Below, piece by piece: positions 1 to 7,460 of a DNA stretch of 64,000 bases. A program made the position numbers and the translations under genes. Origin of the DNA: Tropicimonas isoalkanivorans (GTDB lineage: Bacteria; Pseudomonadota; Alphaproteobacteria; Rhodobacterales; Rhodobacteraceae); NCBI RefSeq assembly GCF_900112335.1, contig NZ_FOLG01000001.1:496001-560000 (forward strand). The letters are read 5' to 3'. The notes under the pieces were generated by a model that was not told the origin of the DNA, did not search any database, and was given only the letters and a program-made list of their open reading frames with translations. Within the stretch, counting starts at the first letter, position 1; every line of letters begins with the position of its first letter.

Positions 1-574
1 GTGAACGTCCCTGCCCGTCCCGTTCAGCGTTGAGCGCCTCCAGTGCCGCGGCCCGAACCTCTTCTGGCACAGCGGCCGTCGGTTCGTCGGCGCCGTCGTG
101 CCCTGGGGGCGTGCCCGGGCCGGAGAACGTCTGCACGGCATAGATCGTATCGCCGTCGGAGGTCATTGCGAAACCGAACGTGTCCAGCCCTTGGCCCAGG
201 ATGTTTGCCCGGTGCCCGGGGCTTTGCATCCAGCCGTCGTGGAAGGCACGCACCTGCGCCGCCTCATCCGGGGTACCACACCCCTCGCAGCGGGCGATGT
301 TCTCGGCAACCACGCTCCACCGGCTGCCACCGGCCGCCAGCACGCGGTCGCGTACGTCCTCGCCCTCCGGCGACGTGTGGCTGTAGTATTCCCTCGCCAG
401 CATGTCCTCGGCATGGGCCTCGGCCGCGGCCTGCAATACCGCGTCCGTCTCCAACTCGGGCAATCCTTGTTCGGCTCGCGAACCGTTGACAAGTGACAGC
501 GCCTCCCCCGGCTCGGCCAGGGCCGGCGCGCAGATCAGGCACAGGAACATCGGAAGCAAGTGCGCAGGTTTCAT
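1..574 (-). CDS. CAP (SCP/PR-1-like) domain protein, 3' end outside window
   Basis: Exported protein of the CAP superfamily; the role of bacterial members is mostly unknown. The reading frame starts at the ATG complementary to 572-574 with a clear Sec signal peptide (about residues 1-20, ending ALA before EPG). One full CAP domain follows, with the typical start ALSLVNGSRAEQGLPEL, the metal-site-like HAEDM and YYSHTSPEG segments, AENIA, and the closing WMQSPGHRANIL motif. After a short linker rich in D, E and P the frame resumes with AALEALNAERDGQG, which looks like the beginning of a second CAP domain, but the window ends there. No partner gene is visible on this strand. The domain call is firm; the tandem arrangement is inferred from about 15 residues. 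Confidence 0.85.
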   Translation of the reverse strand, partial: MKPAHLLPMFLCLICAPALAEPGEALSLVNGSRAEQGLPELETDAVLQAAAEAHAEDMLAREYYSHTSPEGEDVRDRVLAAGGSRWSVVAENIARCEGCGTPDEAAQVRAFHDGWMQSPGHRANILGQGLDTFGFAMTSDGDTIYAVQTFSGPGTPPGHDGADEPTAAVPEEVRAAALEALNAERDGQGRS

Positions 575-697
575 GGGATGCGATCTATCCCGGACCGACG
601 CCGCGACAACCCCTCGATGCACCCATGGGCTCGCGACGCGGTTGCCGCCGGTCCGGGAATTGGCATGATTGGCGCCGAAATCCGGAGGACCCGAACC

Positions 698-1168
698 ATG
701 ACTCAACCCACCATCGACGACCTGGAGCAACAGGAGGCGCGTTTCGTGTTCGCGCAGTTCAATGAGGAGACCGCCTATGAGGTCGGCACGGCTTTGGTGG
801 AGTCCGCCCGGTCGGCATCGGCGCCGGTCATTGTCGACATCCGCACGCCGGACCGGACATTGTTTCACGCCGCGATGCCGGGAAGCGCGCCGGACAACGA
901 CCACTGGGCGCGGCGCAAGAGCAATACCGTTCTCCGCCAGCACCGTTCCTCTCTCCTCGCCGGGATGCGCCTGGCCGCGAAGGGTCGCGACGTCGGGCCG
1001 GGGATCGGCCTGGATCCCATGGAGTTTTCTGCGCACGGCGGCAGCGTTCCGATCCGGGTCTCCGGCGTGGGGGTCATCGGCGCCATCACGGTCTCGGGCC
1101 TCGCGTCGGAGGAGGATCACGCGATGATCGCCGAGGTGCTTTCGCGTCACCTCGGCCTTGCGGACTAG
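698..1168 (+). CDS. UPF0303 / HbpS-like heme-degrading-domain protein
   Basis: 156-residue cytoplasmic protein of the UPF0303 family, related to the GlcG/HbpS fold; relatives are annotated as heme-degrading-domain proteins, but the true activity of this subgroup is uncertain. Recognisable segments are the start TIDDLEQQEARFVFAQFNEETAYEVG, the central DHWARRKSNTV block, and the C-terminal HGGSVPIRVSGVGVIGAITVSGL block. The start at 698 is chosen because GGAGG-like bases (683-688) lie at good distance upstream and the family normally begins here; upstream in-frame starts would add 46 non-family residues. It sits 138 bases before citC on the same strand and could be read into the citrate lyase operon, though nothing shows a functional link. 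Confidence 0.8.
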   Translation: MTQPTIDDLEQQEARFVFAQFNEETAYEVGTALVESARSASAPVIVDIRTPDRTLFHAAMPGSAPDNDHWARRKSNTVLRQHRSSLLAGMRLAAKGRDVGPGIGLDPMEFSAHGGSVPIRVSGVGVIGAITVSGLASEEDHAMIAEVLSRHLGLAD

Positions 1169-1306
1169 AGCGTCGGGCGCGCGGCGTCACAACGTCGCAA
1201 GCCCGCCACAGCCTACCACTGCATACCTTATCGAATGGACCGCCCCATACCCTTGGAGTAGCAGACGGGGGGACTCACACAGGTACGGGATTCTCCTTCC
1301 CCCTGG

Positions 1307-2386
1307 ATGGCACGTCGATACTTTCACAAGGCCAAGGTCGTGACCGAAGATCTTCAGTTCTACACGGTGAACCCGATTTCCAATCGGGTGGAGCGGAAGG
1401 ACATCGAGCAACTGCTGGCACGATGCGGCCTCTCCTACGAGGAGCAGATCGAAGCTTTCGTCGTCTGCCGTGACGGCAATGAACTGGTCGCCTGTGCGGG
1501 ACTGCAGAAGGACATCATCAAGGACGTCGCCATCGACCCGGACTACCGCGGCGGCGCGATGAGCCTGAAACTCGTCAGCGAGATCACCTATCTCGCTCAC
1601 AGTCGCGGGCTGGATCTGCTCTTTGTCTACACCGAGCCGAAGAACGCGGAATTCTTCCGCGGGTGCGGCTTCTACGACCTGGTGGAAGTTCCTGACCGGG
1701 TGACGCTGCTGGAGAATACGCCCATCGGCATCCGCTCCTACTGCGCCAAGCTCGCCCGGCAGCGGGTGGCGGGAGAGAAAATCGGCTGCGTCGTGGCCAA
1801 CGCCAACCCCTTCACCCTCGGCCACCGCTACCTGATCGAACAGGCGGCAAAGGCCTGCGACTGGCTACATCTGTTCATGGTGCGCGAGGACGTCTCCCTC
1901 TTTTCCTACAAGGACCGCTACTACCTCGCGCAGGAAAACATCCGCGGCATCCCGAACGTGACGCTCCACGAGGGCTCCCACTACATGATCTCGCGGGCCA
2001 CCTTCCCCTGCTATTTTTTCAAGGACCGGGGCATCGTCGGCAAATGCCGCACGGCCGTGGACCTGCTGTTGTTCCGCAATCACATCGCCCCGGCGCTCGG
2101 CGTGACGCACCGCTTCGTGGGCACCGAGCCGTTCTGCCCCACCACCAACAAGTACAACACCGACATGAAAGTTTGGCTGCAGGAGGACGTCTCGAAAGCG
2201 CCGCCGATCAAGGTGGTGGAGATCGAGCGGACCCAGCGAAACGGCCTGGCCATCTCGGCTTCGGAGGTGCGCCGGCTGCTGCGCAAGGGCGAGATGGAGC
2301 GCATCCGCGACATGGTTCCGCCGGCCACCTTCGACCTGTTGGAATCGAAATACGCGGCGTTGGCGCGGCCGGTCACCGATACATGA
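1307..2386 (+). CDS. citC: [Citrate (pro-3S)-lyase] ligase
   Basis: Activates citrate lyase by ATP-dependent acetylation of the prosthetic group on CitD. 359 residues, close to the enterobacterial length of about 350. The first ~140 residues form a GNAT-like domain (VACAGLQKDIIKDVAIDPDYRG; FVYTEPKNAEFFRGCGFYDL). The nucleotidyltransferase domain follows, with GCVVANANPFTLGHRYLIEQAA carrying the HxGH-type adenylylation motif as TLGH, then SRATFPCYFFKD, GVTHRFVGTEPFCPTTNKYN, and a C-terminal ISASEVRRLL motif. First gene of a compact citCDEFGX operon. The ATG at 1307 has only a weak ribosome site; a GTG at 1339 is an alternative start. The 137-base gap upstream presumably holds the operon promoter. 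Confidence 0.93.
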   Translation: MARRYFHKAKVVTEDLQFYTVNPISNRVERKDIEQLLARCGLSYEEQIEAFVVCRDGNELVACAGLQKDIIKDVAIDPDYRGGAMSLKLVSEITYLAHSRGLDLLFVYTEPKNAEFFRGCGFYDLVEVPDRVTLLENTPIGIRSYCAKLARQRVAGEKIGCVVANANPFTLGHRYLIEQAAKACDWLHLFMVREDVSLFSYKDRYYLAQENIRGIPNVTLHEGSHYMISRATFPCYFFKDRGIVGKCRTAVDLLLFRNHIAPALGVTHRFVGTEPFCPTTNKYNTDMKVWLQEDVSKAPPIKVVEIERTQRNGLAISASEVRRLLRKGEMERIRDMVPPATFDLLESKYAALARPVTDT

Positions 2387-2428
2387 AATTGCGCCGGCAT
2401 GCGGCCGGCGACAGGAGAGGACGGAAAA

Positions 2429-2722
2429 ATGGAACTGAAACAGGAGTCGCTGGCGGGAACGCTGGAGTCCAGCGATCTCTTTATCCGCATATCGCCCAGC
2501 GACGAGCCGCTTGAGGTGGTCATCAACAGCGAGGTCGGCCACCAGTTCGGCGACCAGATCCGCGCCGCCGTGGTGGAAACGCTGGAAATGCTGAAGGTTA
2601 CGAAAGGTATCGTAATCGTGGAGGACAAGGGCGCGCTCGACTGCACCATCCGGGCACGAGTACACGCCGCGGCAATGCGTGCCGCCGGTGTGACCGAGGT
2701 CGATTGGGAGGCGCTGTCATGA
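2429..2722 (+). CDS. citD: Citrate lyase acyl carrier protein (gamma subunit)
   Basis: 97-residue acyl carrier subunit of citrate lyase. It carries the 2'-(5''-triphosphoribosyl)-3'-dephospho-CoA arm on which acetyl and citryl groups are exchanged. The conserved attachment segment LAGTLESSD is present; by family numbering the modified residue is Ser14, which is Ser14 here as well. The C-terminal segment DDKGAL of the family appears as [23 protein letters not shown]. The ATG at 2429 follows an AGGAGAGGA ribosome site and gives the family start [10 protein letters not shown]. It lies 42 bases after citC, and its stop codon overlaps the citE start (ATGA at 2719-2722), which suggests translational coupling within the operon. 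Confidence 0.95.
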   Translation: MELKQESLAGTLESSDLFIRISPSDEPLEVVINSEVGHQFGDQIRAAVVETLEMLKVTKGIVIVEDKGALDCTIRARVHAAAMRAAGVTEVDWEALS

Positions 2723-3591
2723 CCCTCCGACGCTCCATGCTCTTCGTGCCGGGCTCCTCGGCGGCGATGCTCTCCACCGCCTTCATCTTCAAGCCGGACT
2801 CCGTGATGTTCGACCTCGAGGATGCCGTGTCGCTCCGGGAAAAGGACGCTGCGCGACTGCTCGTCTACCGGACGCTGAAGATGCCGCTCTACGACGGGAT
2901 CGAACGGGTCGTCCGCATCAACCCGCTGTCCTCCCCCTTCGGCCACGATGACCTGCAGGCGGCCGTGCGCGGCGGCGCCGATGTGATCCGCCTGCCCAAG
3001 ACCAACACCGCCGATGAAGTGCACGAGTTGGAAGCGGCCGTCGCGGAGGTGGAACGGGACTGCGGGCGCGAGGTTGGGTCGACGCGCCTGATGGCGGCCA
3101 TCGAATCCGCCTCGGGCGTCGTCAACGCCACCTCGATCGCCACGGCCTCACCACGGATCGTCGGCATCGCGCTCGCGGGCTTCGATTACGTGATGGACAT
3201 GCAGACCACCCGCGGTGATGGAACGGAGCTGTTCTATGCGCGCTGTGCGGTGTTGCACGCCGCCCGCGCCGCAGAGATCGATGCCTTTGACGTGGTCTTC
3301 CCCGACCTCAATGACGAGGAAGGTTTCATGAAAGAGGTGGAGCTCATCAAGCGACTGGGCTTCAACGGCAAGTCGCTCATCAACCCGCGCCAGATTGAGC
3401 TCCTGCACAACGCCTACGCCCCCACGCAGGAAGACGTGGACTATGCCCGCCGCGTGGTAGCGGCGGCAGAGCAGGCCGAGGCGGATGGCCTCGGGGTGAT
3501 CTCGCTCAACGGAAAGATGGTCGATGCCCCCGTGGTGGAGAACGCGAAACGCGTGCTCAACCGGGCGGCGGCGTCTGGACTGCGGAAATAG
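2719..3591 (+). CDS. citE: Citrate lyase beta subunit (citryl-ACP lyase)
   Basis: 290-residue beta subunit that cleaves citryl-ACP to oxaloacetate and acetyl-ACP. It belongs to the HpcH/HpaI aldolase superfamily, a Mg-dependent TIM barrel. Visible family segments are the start [37 protein letters not shown] (metal-site DLEDAV), [38 protein letters not shown], and [12 protein letters not shown] near residue 155. The start at 2719 gives the family N-terminus and overlaps the citD stop by four bases; an upstream TTG at 2704 is less likely. Part of the citCDEFGX operon. Free-standing CitE-like lyases exist, but the flanking citD and citF make this the citrate lyase subunit. Confidence 0.95.
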   Translation: MTLRRSMLFVPGSSAAMLSTAFIFKPDSVMFDLEDAVSLREKDAARLLVYRTLKMPLYDGIERVVRINPLSSPFGHDDLQAAVRGGADVIRLPKTNTADEVHELEAAVAEVERDCGREVGSTRLMAAIESASGVVNATSIATASPRIVGIALAGFDYVMDMQTTRGDGTELFYARCAVLHAARAAEIDAFDVVFPDLNDEEGFMKEVELIKRLGFNGKSLINPRQIELLHNAYAPTQEDVDYARRVVAAAEQAEADGLGVISLNGKMVDAPVVENAKRVLNRAAASGLRK

Positions 3592-3604
3592 GCGGACACG
3601 AGAC

Positions 3605-5122
3605 ATGGATTCGCAACATCAATCGAACGCCGGAACTGAACGCGCAGCGGAGCTCGCGCCGTTCGGAGGGCGCAACGCCAACATCCCGTACCCCTGCGGC
3701 CCGGAGGCCAACCCCGACCGCAAGATCGTGGACAGTGTCGAGGAGGCCGTGCGCCGCGTCGGGTTGAAGGACGGCATGACCGTGTCCTTTCACCATGCCT
3801 TCCGCGAGGGCGACAAGACGATCAACATGGTCGTCGGCGTGCTCGCCCGCATGGGCTTCAAGGATCTCACGCTCGCCGCTTCCTCCTTGCTATCCGCCAA
3901 CGCTCCGCTCATCGAGCACATCAAGAACGGCGTGATCCGCCGGATCTACACCTCCGGCATGCGCGGCAAGCTGGGCGATGCGATCTCCAACGGGCTGATG
4001 GACACGCCCGTTACCTTCCATTCCCATGGCGGTCGGCCAGCGCTGATCGAACGTGGAGAATTGCAAATCGACGTCGCCTTCCTGGGTGTCTCCGCCTGCG
4101 ATCCGTTCGGCAATGCCAACGGCGTCTCCGGGCGCTCGTGGTGCGGCGCGCTTGGCTATGCGATGGTCGACGCGCAATTCGCCCGCAACGTGGTGATGCT
4201 GACGGAGGAGGTCGTCCCCTACCCCAACGCCCCGGCCAGCATCCGGCAGGACCAGGTTGACTGGATCGTGCAGGTGGACGAGGTGGGCGATCCGGCCAAG
4301 ATCAGCGTCGGCGCCGCCCGCGCCACGACCAACCCGCGCGAGTTGCTCATCGCCCGGCTGTCGGCCGAGGTGATGGAACACGCGGGCTACTTCGAGGACG
4401 GTTTCTCGATGCAGACCGGCACCGGCGGTTCCGCGACGGCGACCACCCGGTTCCTGGAGGACCGGATGCGCAGCAAGGGGATCGCCGCTGCCTGGGCACT
4501 CGGCGGGCAGACCGGCAGCATGGTGGATCTGCACAAGAAAGGCTTGATCGGCACGCTGCTCGACACCCAGAGCTTCGACGCCGTGGCCGCCCGCTCGCTG
4601 GCCGAGTCACCCCGTCACTCCGAGATTTCGGCCCACGTCTACGCCAACCCGCTCGCCAAAGGCGCGGTGGTGGACCGGCTGGACATGGTGATCTTGTCGG
4701 CGTTGGAGATTGATCTGGACTTCAACGTGAACGTCCTGACCGGGTCGGACGGCGTGGTGCGCGGGGCCATCGGCGGCCATGCGGACACGGCGGCCAGAGC
4801 CAAGCTCGCCATCGTGGTCGCCCCGCTCCTGCGCACCCGCATCCCCACCGTTGTGGAAAAGGTCACAACGCGGGTCACGCCGGGCGAGACCATCGGCGTT
4901 CTGGTCACCGACCATGGCATCGCGGTCAATCCGCGTCGGCCAGACGTCGCCGACAGGCTGAAGGCAGCAGGCCTACCCGTGGTTCCGATCGAGGATCTGC
5001 ACCGCAGGGCGATCGCCATCTCGGGCCAACCGCAACCCTTGCGCTTCCTCGACCGGGTGGTCGGGCACGTGCGGTATCGTGACGGCACACTGATCGACAC
5101 CGTCCGCCAGGTTGCACCGTGA
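3605..5122 (+). CDS. citF: Citrate lyase alpha subunit (citrate:acetyl-ACP transferase)
   Basis: 505-residue alpha subunit that transfers the carrier arm from acetate to citrate; family I-like CoA-transferase fold, cytoplasmic. Recognisable blocks are the N-terminal NIPYPCGPEANPDRKIVDSVEEAV, GMTVSFHHAFREGD, FHSHGGRPALIERGE, DVAFLGVSACDPFGNANG, the glycine-rich QTGTGGSATAT segment, ALEIDLDFNVNVLTGSDGVVRGAIGGH, and the C-terminal TDHGIAVNPRRPDVADRLKAAGLPVVPIEDL. Length matches the usual ~505-510 residues. The ATG at 3605 lies 14 bases after the citE stop. Its own stop overlaps the GTG start of citG (GTGA at 5119-5122). Complete with no missing blocks. Confidence 0.95.
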   Translation: MDSQHQSNAGTERAAELAPFGGRNANIPYPCGPEANPDRKIVDSVEEAVRRVGLKDGMTVSFHHAFREGDKTINMVVGVLARMGFKDLTLAASSLLSANAPLIEHIKNGVIRRIYTSGMRGKLGDAISNGLMDTPVTFHSHGGRPALIERGELQIDVAFLGVSACDPFGNANGVSGRSWCGALGYAMVDAQFARNVVMLTEEVVPYPNAPASIRQDQVDWIVQVDEVGDPAKISVGAARATTNPRELLIARLSAEVMEHAGYFEDGFSMQTGTGGSATATTRFLEDRMRSKGIAAAWALGGQTGSMVDLHKKGLIGTLLDTQSFDAVAARSLAESPRHSEISAHVYANPLAKGAVVDRLDMVILSALEIDLDFNVNVLTGSDGVVRGAIGGHADTAARAKLAIVVAPLLRTRIPTVVEKVTTRVTPGETIGVLVTDHGIAVNPRRPDVADRLKAAGLPVVPIEDLHRRAIAISGQPQPLRFLDRVVGHVRYRDGTLIDTVRQVAP

Positions 5123-6075
5123 CGCCGCGCACGACGCAATTCTGTCCCGAGGGGACCACGGCACCGAGGCGCGGCGGGCTCCGAGCCCCAGGCGCGGCCC
5201 TCTCTCCACAGGAGTGGGCCGCGTTGGCGCACGAGGCCCTGCTGCGGGAGGTCCACCTGACCCCGAAACCGGGCCTTGTGGACCGGCGCAACACGGGCTC
5301 TCACAGGGACATGACGTTGGCCACCTTCGAGGTCAGCGCCGACGCGCTGCGCCCCTTCTTCGAGGCGTTCGTCGAGGCTGGCATGGGCTCCGGCGCGTCG
5401 CCCCCAGCCGACGCGCTGCCGGAGCTTCGGCGCATCGGCCTTGCCTGCGAGAGTGCGATGCTGGTGGCGACGGCGGGGGTCAACACACACAAAGGGGCGA
5501 TCTTCTCCTTTGGCCTCCTGCTCGGGGCGGCGGGCCGGTTGATTGCCGGCGGGCAGCCTCCGACACCCGAGCGGATTACGGAGGAAGCGGCGCTGATCGC
5601 CGCCGGGCTGGTGCAGCGGGACCTTGCGGTGCGCCGACGCACCGCTCGGACGGCTGGCGAGTACATCTTCCGCCGGTACGGACTCACGGGTGCGCGCGGC
5701 GAAGCGGAATCTGGCTTTGCAAGCGTGCGCAGTGTGGGACTGCCAGCGTATCGCGCGGCGCAAGAGCATGGAGCACCTCGGGAGCTTGCCCTGCTGGCCG
5801 CGCTCATTGACCTCCTCGCCGTCAACGGGGACACGAACCTCGTCGCGCGTGGCGGCATGGATGGCTTGCGTTTCGTCCGGCGGGAGGCAGTTCGGCTGCG
5901 CGAGGCGGGCGGGATCTTCGCCCCGGATGCGCTCGAACGGCTGGAGGCGATGGACGACGCGCTCATCGCCCGCAACCTCAGTCCCGGCGGAACAGCCGAC
6001 CTCGTCGGCGTCACGTGGTTTCTCGCTGAATTGCCGGTGTACGCCGCCGGGTGCGACCGCCATGGCGGGCAATAA
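5119..6075 (+). CDS. citG: Triphosphoribosyl-dephospho-CoA synthase
   Basis: 318-residue enzyme that makes the precursor of the citrate lyase prosthetic group from ATP and dephospho-CoA. The family core starts near residue 33 with WAALAHEALLREVHLTPKPGLVDRRNTGSHRDM, followed by GLACESAMLVATAGVNTHKGAIFSFGLLLGAAGR, which carries the conserved NTHKG, and ALIDLLAVNGDTNLVARGGMDGL near residue 245. About 30 extra N-terminal residues (TPRTTQFCPEGTTAPRRG) precede the core and may be a lineage-specific extension; the GTG at 5119 is preferred because it overlaps the citF stop exactly. The 3' end overlaps citX by 14 bases. Here citG and citX are separate genes, unlike the citXG fusions of some bacteria. 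Confidence 0.92.
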   Translation: MTPRTTQFCPEGTTAPRRGGLRAPGAALSPQEWAALAHEALLREVHLTPKPGLVDRRNTGSHRDMTLATFEVSADALRPFFEAFVEAGMGSGASPPADALPELRRIGLACESAMLVATAGVNTHKGAIFSFGLLLGAAGRLIAGGQPPTPERITEEAALIAAGLVQRDLAVRRRTARTAGEYIFRRYGLTGARGEAESGFASVRSVGLPAYRAAQEHGAPRELALLAALIDLLAVNGDTNLVARGGMDGLRFVRREAVRLREAGGIFAPDALERLEAMDDALIARNLSPGGTADLVGVTWFLAELPVYAAGCDRHGGQ

Positions 6076-6622
6076 TGAAGACCCATTCGCCGGACCGCCG
6101 GTCAGCCTGACCGACATGCTCAGAGCGCGCGAGCGACGCGTCGCGTTACGCCAGTCGACACAGGACTGGCTTGGCGTGCCTGCCGTGACCGTCACGGTGG
6201 TTATGCCCGGTGCGGTGAAGGACTGTCCGATGTCGCGCCTGCTGGCCTCCGAGGCCTGCCGTGCGGTCAGCGACGTATTCCATCGGATGCACTGGCACGC
6301 CGACACTGTCCTGTCGGAGACTTACGCCACCGGCCCGGAGACGCTCTTTGCGGTCTCCACCCTTGCCAAGCCCCTGAAGCTGACCATGATCGACTTGGAA
6401 GAAACGCACCCCCTGGGCCGGTTGTGGGACATCGACGTGCACGACGGGACAGGAACCGCGGTGTCCCGAAGCGTCGTCGGCCGCGCGCCGCGCCAGTGCC
6501 TACTTTGCGAGCAACCTGCTCACGCCTGCGCCCGGTCGCGTGCACACGCGCTCGCGGAACTCCGAGAGGCGATGCATCAGAGGGTTGAGGCCTGGCAGTC
6601 CTCCGGTCAACCTTGCCAATAG
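6062..6622 (+). CDS. citX: Apo-citrate lyase phosphoribosyl-dephospho-CoA transferase (holo-citrate lyase synthase)
   Basis: 186-residue enzyme that attaches the CitG product to Ser14 of CitD, converting apo- to holo-citrate lyase. Family segments seen: LTDMLRARERRVALRQ, VTVTVVMPGAVKDCP, ASGPE-like ATGPETLF, the signature TMIDLEETHPLGRLWDIDV, and the cysteine-rich RAPRQCLLCEQPAHACARSRAHAL, matching PPRRCLLCEQ...CAR of the enterobacterial protein. Starts at an ATG inside the end of citG (14-base overlap), so it is probably translated by coupling. Last gene of the citrate lyase operon. No transporter, oxaloacetate decarboxylase or citAB genes follow; the next gene is an unrelated hydrolase 57 bases downstream. 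Confidence 0.9.
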   Translation: MAGNNEDPFAGPPVSLTDMLRARERRVALRQSTQDWLGVPAVTVTVVMPGAVKDCPMSRLLASEACRAVSDVFHRMHWHADTVLSETYATGPETLFAVSTLAKPLKLTMIDLEETHPLGRLWDIDVHDGTGTAVSRSVVGRAPRQCLLCEQPAHACARSRAHALAELREAMHQRVEAWQSSGQPCQ

Positions 6623-6679
6623 GCCAGTTGCCTGCAATCTATTGGCTGCTGGAGACAATCCGCGGCGAGAGGCTCGCAC

Positions 6680-7294
6680 GTGTCCGAAGTGGCCAAAGAG
6701 ATGACCAATATCGCAAACCCCGAAGCGCTGGACGCATTGTCCGCGCTGTCGGAGCGTTACGTGTTCGCTTTGGTCCCGGGCTTCAAGAACAGCGGCCCGG
6801 AGCACTGGCAAAGCCACTGGCAGAACAGTACACCGTTCTTCACCCGCATCACCCACAGCCACTGGACGCACCGCGACATCCATTTCTGGATCGACGCCAT
6901 CCGGCGGCTGCTGGCGGAGGTCGAAAAGCCCGTAATCCTCATCGGGCATTCGTTGGGATCGCTGGCCTCCGCTTGCGTCATCGCCGAAGCGCATCCCCGC
7001 GTGGCCGGCGGAATGCTGGTGGCGCCGGCCGAACCGATGCGCTTCGAGGCCGAGGACCAGATCCCTCATGCCCCGCTGCCACGACCCACCGTGCTGGTGG
7101 CCAGCCACAACGACACGTTGATCTCGTTATCGCGCACGCAGGGGCTGGCGCAGAACTGGCAATCGGACTTCGTCGATCTGGGAGACGCAGGCCACATCAA
7201 TTCGGAATCCGGGTTCGGGCGATGGCCTTACGGCCTGACGATCCTTGCCGATCTCGTCGCTCGGATCGAGGACGGTGCGGCCGCGCAGGGGTAA
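6680..7294 (+). CDS. RBBP9/YdeN-family alpha/beta hydrolase
   Basis: 204-residue cytoplasmic serine hydrolase of the RBBP9/YdeN type; natural substrate unknown. The family pattern LVPGFKNSGPEHWQSHW is at residues 31-47, the nucleophile elbow GHSLGS puts the catalytic serine at Ser91, VASHNDTLI supplies the acid Asp145, and DAGHINSESGFGRWPYG supplies His172, so a complete triad is visible. The GTG start at 6680 is used; the ATG at 6701 (seven codons later, after an AAAGAG) is an equally reasonable start that keeps the whole domain. It lies 57 bases after citX on the same strand and may be transcribed with it. Confidence 0.82.
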   Translation: MSEVAKEMTNIANPEALDALSALSERYVFALVPGFKNSGPEHWQSHWQNSTPFFTRITHSHWTHRDIHFWIDAIRRLLAEVEKPVILIGHSLGSLASACVIAEAHPRVAGGMLVAPAEPMRFEAEDQIPHAPLPRPTVLVASHNDTLISLSRTQGLAQNWQSDFVDLGDAGHINSESGFGRWPYGLTILADLVARIEDGAAAQG

Positions 7295-7351
7295 CCGGCG
7301 TGCCGCATCACGATGAACGACCCGTGGGGGCGTGAAGCAAGGCCGGTAATA

Positions 7352-7370
7352 ACATGAGCCCAACTCATGT
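7352..7370. promoter_or_regulatory. 19-bp perfect dyad (7-5-7) upstream of metH
   Basis: ACATGAG at 7352-7358 and its exact reverse complement CTCATGT at 7364-7370 flank a 5-base spacer. It lies 90 bases before the metH start. The form is that of a dimeric regulator operator, but I cannot name the regulator. No SAH or SAM-II riboswitch core was recognised in this gap. Confidence 0.4.
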
Positions 7371-7460
7371 AAATGATGCCGATTATGAATTTCATATTCT
7401 CCGCCGCATTCGATACATGTCCACTCGCTCAGAGCCTCGACAGCAATCTCGAAAGACGCC

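Noticed and set aside
4639-6306. Minus-strand frame opposite citF-citX
   Set aside because: All four citrate lyase genes on the plus strand are full length with their motifs; the antisense frame has no recognisable sequence.
7295-7460. SAH or SAM-II riboswitch before metH
   Set aside because: I looked for the conserved cores of both and did not find them; only the simple dyad at 7352 is present.
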